Shown piece by piece: positions 62,070-64,000 of a stretch of 64,000 bases of DNA. Source of the stretch: Williamsia muralis (GTDB lineage: Bacteria; Actinomycetota; Actinomycetes; Mycobacteriales; Mycobacteriaceae). The stretch spans positions 992,001-1,056,000 of the forward strand of contig NZ_PEBD01000004.1 of assembly GCF_002735905.1 (NCBI RefSeq). Reading direction: 5' to 3'. The position numbers and the translations under genes were made by a program. Under the pieces are notes generated by a model. That model had not been told where the DNA came from. It made no database searches and saw only the letters and a list, made by a program, of their open reading frames with translations. How positions within the stretch are numbered: the first letter of the stretch is position 1; each line of letters begins with the position of its first letter.

Positions 62070-62933
62070 CTGACGAACTCGCCCGCGCTGCTCGGCCCCG
62101 TCGAAATCCGGGAACTCGCAGCCGCTCTCGACATCCGGCCCACCAAGACGCTGGGGCAGAACTTCGTTCACGACGCGAACACCGTGCGGCGGATCGTCGC
62201 GGCGTCGGGCGTCGGAACCGATGACGTCGCCCTGGAGGTCGGTCCGGGGCTCGGCTCGCTGACCCTGGGGTTGCTCGGCGCGGCACGATCGGTGCTCGCC
62301 GTCGAGATCGACCCTCGCCTCGCCGGTCGTCTGCCCGACACTGTTGCCGACCGCGCGCCCGATCAGGCAGGTGAACTCACCGTTGTCACCGCCGACGCAC
62401 TGCGGGTCACGGCAGCCGATCTACCGCAGCCGCCCACCGCGTTGGTCGCGAACCTCCCGTACAACGTCGCGGTGCCGGTTCTGCTGCACCTGATGTCGGA
62501 GTTCCCGAGCATCACCTCGGCCCTGGTGATGGTGCAACTCGAAGTGGCCCAACGGCTCGCCGCGGGGCCAGGTGGTCGCGTCTACGGGGTCCCCAGCGTC
62601 AAGGCGCGCTTCTTCGGAGATGTCGGGCAGGCGGGAACCGTGGGGCGCAGCGTGTTCTGGCCCGAACCCAAGGTGGAGTCCGGACTCGTGCGGATCCGCC
62701 GATACGCCCAGTCGCCGTGGCCGATCGACGACGTACATCGACGTCGGGTGTTCTCGGTGATCGATGCGGCTTTCGCCCAGCGGCGCAAGACATTACGGGC
62801 CGCCCTCTCGGGACTCGCCGGTTCTGCCGCACAGGCGGAGAGCATGCTGGTCGCCGCCGGGATCGACCCAGGTCTGCGCGGTGAGCGGCTGGCCATCGAG
62901 GACTACGTCGCGCTCGCCGCGCAGCTCGATTAG
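62070..62933 (+). CDS. rsmA: 16S rRNA dimethyladenosine transferase
   Basis: A 287-residue RsmA/KsgA that dimethylates the two adenines near the 3' end of 16S rRNA. SAM motif [14 protein letters not shown], acidic [11 protein letters not shown], catalytic NLPYNVAVP. The conserved N-terminus [14 protein letters not shown] lies upstream of the first GTG in this frame (62184) and the frame opens after a TGA at 62055-62057. Between these there is no ATG, GTG or TTG, so the start is inferred as CTG at 62070, which aligns with the family's usual MT-x-SP-x-LLGP beginning. No strong ribosome site. CTG at 62088 is an alternative. Confidence 0.82.
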   Translation: MTNSPALLGPVEIRELAAALDIRPTKTLGQNFVHDANTVRRIVAASGVGTDDVALEVGPGLGSLTLGLLGAARSVLAVEIDPRLAGRLPDTVADRAPDQAGELTVVTADALRVTAADLPQPPTALVANLPYNVAVPVLLHLMSEFPSITSALVMVQLEVAQRLAAGPGGRVYGVPSVKARFFGDVGQAGTVGRSVFWPEPKVESGLVRIRRYAQSPWPIDDVHRRRVFSVIDAAFAQRRKTLRAALSGLAGSAAQAESMLVAAGIDPGLRGERLAIEDYVALAAQLD

Positions 62934-62957
62934 GCGGGCCGCATAGACTTGAACACC

Positions 62958-63896
62958 GTGTTGTCTGTCGTCCCACGCCCCGTCACCGTTCGGGTGCCTG
63001 CCAAGGTGAACTTGCACCTGGGGGTCGGTTTGCCGCGTCGTGACGGCTATCACGAATTGACCACCGTCTTCCAGGCGCTCTCGCTGTCGGACACCATCTC
63101 GGTGGTCACGGCCGACGCACTGTCGATCACCGTCACCGGCGACAGCGCCGGTGCGGTACCCCTCGATGCGACCAACCTCGCCTGGCGCGCCGCGGAGCTG
63201 ATGGCCCGGGTGGCCGGTCGCGAGCCCGCTGTCGCCATCAGCATCACCAAGGGCATTCCCGTTGCCGGGGGGATGGCCGGGGGAAGCGCGGACGCCGCCG
63301 GGACGCTGGTGGCACTGGCACGGTTGTGGCGACTGGACATCGGTCGCGACAAGATGCGCGACCTCGCGGCCGAACTGGGCAGCGACGTCCCGTTTGCGGT
63401 GCGGGGCGGTACCGCACTCGGCACGGGTCGTGGCGAGAAATTGACCACTGTGCTCTCACGCGGCGAGTACCACTGGGTGCTGGCCGTGGCCAAGGAAGGA
63501 CTCAGTACCGCCGCCGTGTACCGCGAACTCGATCAACTCCGAAAGTCGTACTCCTCGGAAGAGGACACCGGCACCTACACCGAATCGCCGGACGAACTCT
63601 TGCAGGCGCTGGCGTCGGGAGACCCCGTGCGCGTGGCGGGATTGCTGCACAACGACATGCAACCGGCCGCGCTGTCGATGCGACCGGCGCTACGCAGGAC
63701 ACTGCGCGCAGGCGTCGACGCCGGGGCGCTGGCCGGGATCGTGTCCGGGTCCGGACCGACCTGCGCGTTCCTGTGTGCCGATGAGACGTCCGCCGTGACC
63801 ACCGCCGCCGAGTTGTCGGGAGCCGGGGTGTGCCGCGCAGTCCGGACCGCGTCCGGACCGGTTGCCGGCGCCCGCCTGATCGAAGGGGCCACATGA
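62958..63896 (+). CDS. ispE: 4-diphosphocytidyl-2-C-methyl-D-erythritol kinase
   Basis: A 312-residue GHMP kinase of the MEP isoprenoid pathway. The substrate motif [12 protein letters not shown] is near residue 15, the ATP motif is [20 protein letters not shown] (about 95) and the C-terminal GHMP motif is [14 protein letters not shown]. It provides isopentenyl diphosphate for, among others, the Idi and carotenoid genes at the left. GTG at 62958 is taken; TTG 62949 is an alternative. A CATAGACT sequence (62942-62949) could be a -10 element just ahead, giving a leaderless start. Overlaps the ABC-F start by 4 bp. Confidence 0.93.
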   Translation: MLSVVPRPVTVRVPAKVNLHLGVGLPRRDGYHELTTVFQALSLSDTISVVTADALSITVTGDSAGAVPLDATNLAWRAAELMARVAGREPAVAISITKGIPVAGGMAGGSADAAGTLVALARLWRLDIGRDKMRDLAAELGSDVPFAVRGGTALGTGRGEKLTTVLSRGEYHWVLAVAKEGLSTAAVYRELDQLRKSYSSEEDTGTYTESPDELLQALASGDPVRVAGLLHNDMQPAALSMRPALRRTLRAGVDAGALAGIVSGSGPTCAFLCADETSAVTTAAELSGAGVCRAVRTASGPVAGARLIEGAT

Positions 63897-64000
63897 CCAC
63901 CGCAGGACGAAAGACGAACGGCGCGAACCTCATCAGCGTCGAGAACATCAGCAAGTCGTTCGGGGTGAAGCCGCTGCTCGAGAAGGTGAGTCTCGGTGTG
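63893..64000 (+). CDS. ABC-F family ATP-binding protein, N-terminal fragment
   Basis: The first 36 residues of a gene that runs off the window. [23 protein letters not shown] is the start of an ABC domain with the A-loop position and the typical LLxxVSL stretch before Walker A. An ABC-F type translation factor is usual after ispE in Gordonia-like genomes, to my knowledge. ATG overlaps the ispE stop (ATGA). Confidence 0.75.
   Translation, partial: MTTAGRKTNGANLISVENISKSFGVKPLLEKVSLGV

Overview
The window is high-GC DNA from a mycolic-acid actinobacterium, most likely Gordoniaceae (Gordonia or Williamsia-like). The evidence is the gene families and their order, not a database match. Both ends carry the order I recall from the Mycobacterium tuberculosis Rv0994-Rv1011 region. 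On the left are moeA1/glp, rimJ-like GNAT and the SepX/GlpR membrane protein. On the right are arcA, a protein-O-mannosyltransferase, rsmI, pabB, metG, tatD, rpfB, rsmA and ispE. About 44 kb (roughly 2.46-46.7 kb) of accessory genes lie between these two conserved arms, and a tRNA-Ala stands at the left junction.

Layout. 0-2.5 kb: MoeA/Glp C-terminus, GNAT acetyltransferase, SepX/GlpR with a strongly acidic repeat linker, then tRNA-Ala(CGC). 2.9-11.1 kb: carotenoid block with idi-crtB-crtI in one overlapping operon, convergent crtE, a methyltransferase/hydrolase pair, a CDP-alcohol phosphatidyltransferase and a second CrtI-family oxidoreductase; no lycopene cyclase is visible. 11.1-16.1 kb: YihY membrane protein, phosphoribosyltransferase, LLM flavoprotein, DJ-1/PfpI protein, and an EamA exporter divergent from a CGNR regulator. 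16.1-22.2 kb: a compact type III polyketide synthase / glycosyltransferase / FAD monooxygenase locus, followed by a lipoprotein lipase translationally coupled to a paired SMR transporter.

22.3-29.6 kb: a catabolic-looking locus with an SsuABC/NMT1-type ABC importer, two isopenicillin-N-synthase-family 2OG-Fe(II) oxygenases, a cytosine-deaminase-like amidohydrolase and a GntR/FCD regulator. I regard this as the best candidate for an undescribed system: import, oxidation and deamination of a small, possibly N-heterocyclic, compound. Repeated TTACATG motifs and a 19-bp dyad sit in its divergent promoter region, and two interleaved inverted repeats follow its last gene. 29.7-46.7 kb: MFS transporters, a PLP enzyme, a LuxR regulator divergent from an acyl-CoA synthetase, a universal stress protein, a SoxR module with its operator, a TetR/MFS pair, a molybdopterin oxidoreductase and an MpaB-like oxygenase.

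46.7-64 kb: housekeeping arm with arginine deiminase, GntR regulator, BCCT transporter, Pmt, RsmI, PabB, MetG, NhaA, F420-type oxidoreductase, hydrolase, GNAT, PhzF, TatD, RpfB, RsmA, IspE and the start of an ABC-F gene. Two expression details stand out: rsmA has no ATG/GTG/TTG that preserves its conserved N-terminus (CTG is inferred), and rpfB sits directly behind a promoter that implies a leaderless or nearly leaderless mRNA. I saw no CRISPR array, insertion sequence, prophage gene or rRNA.
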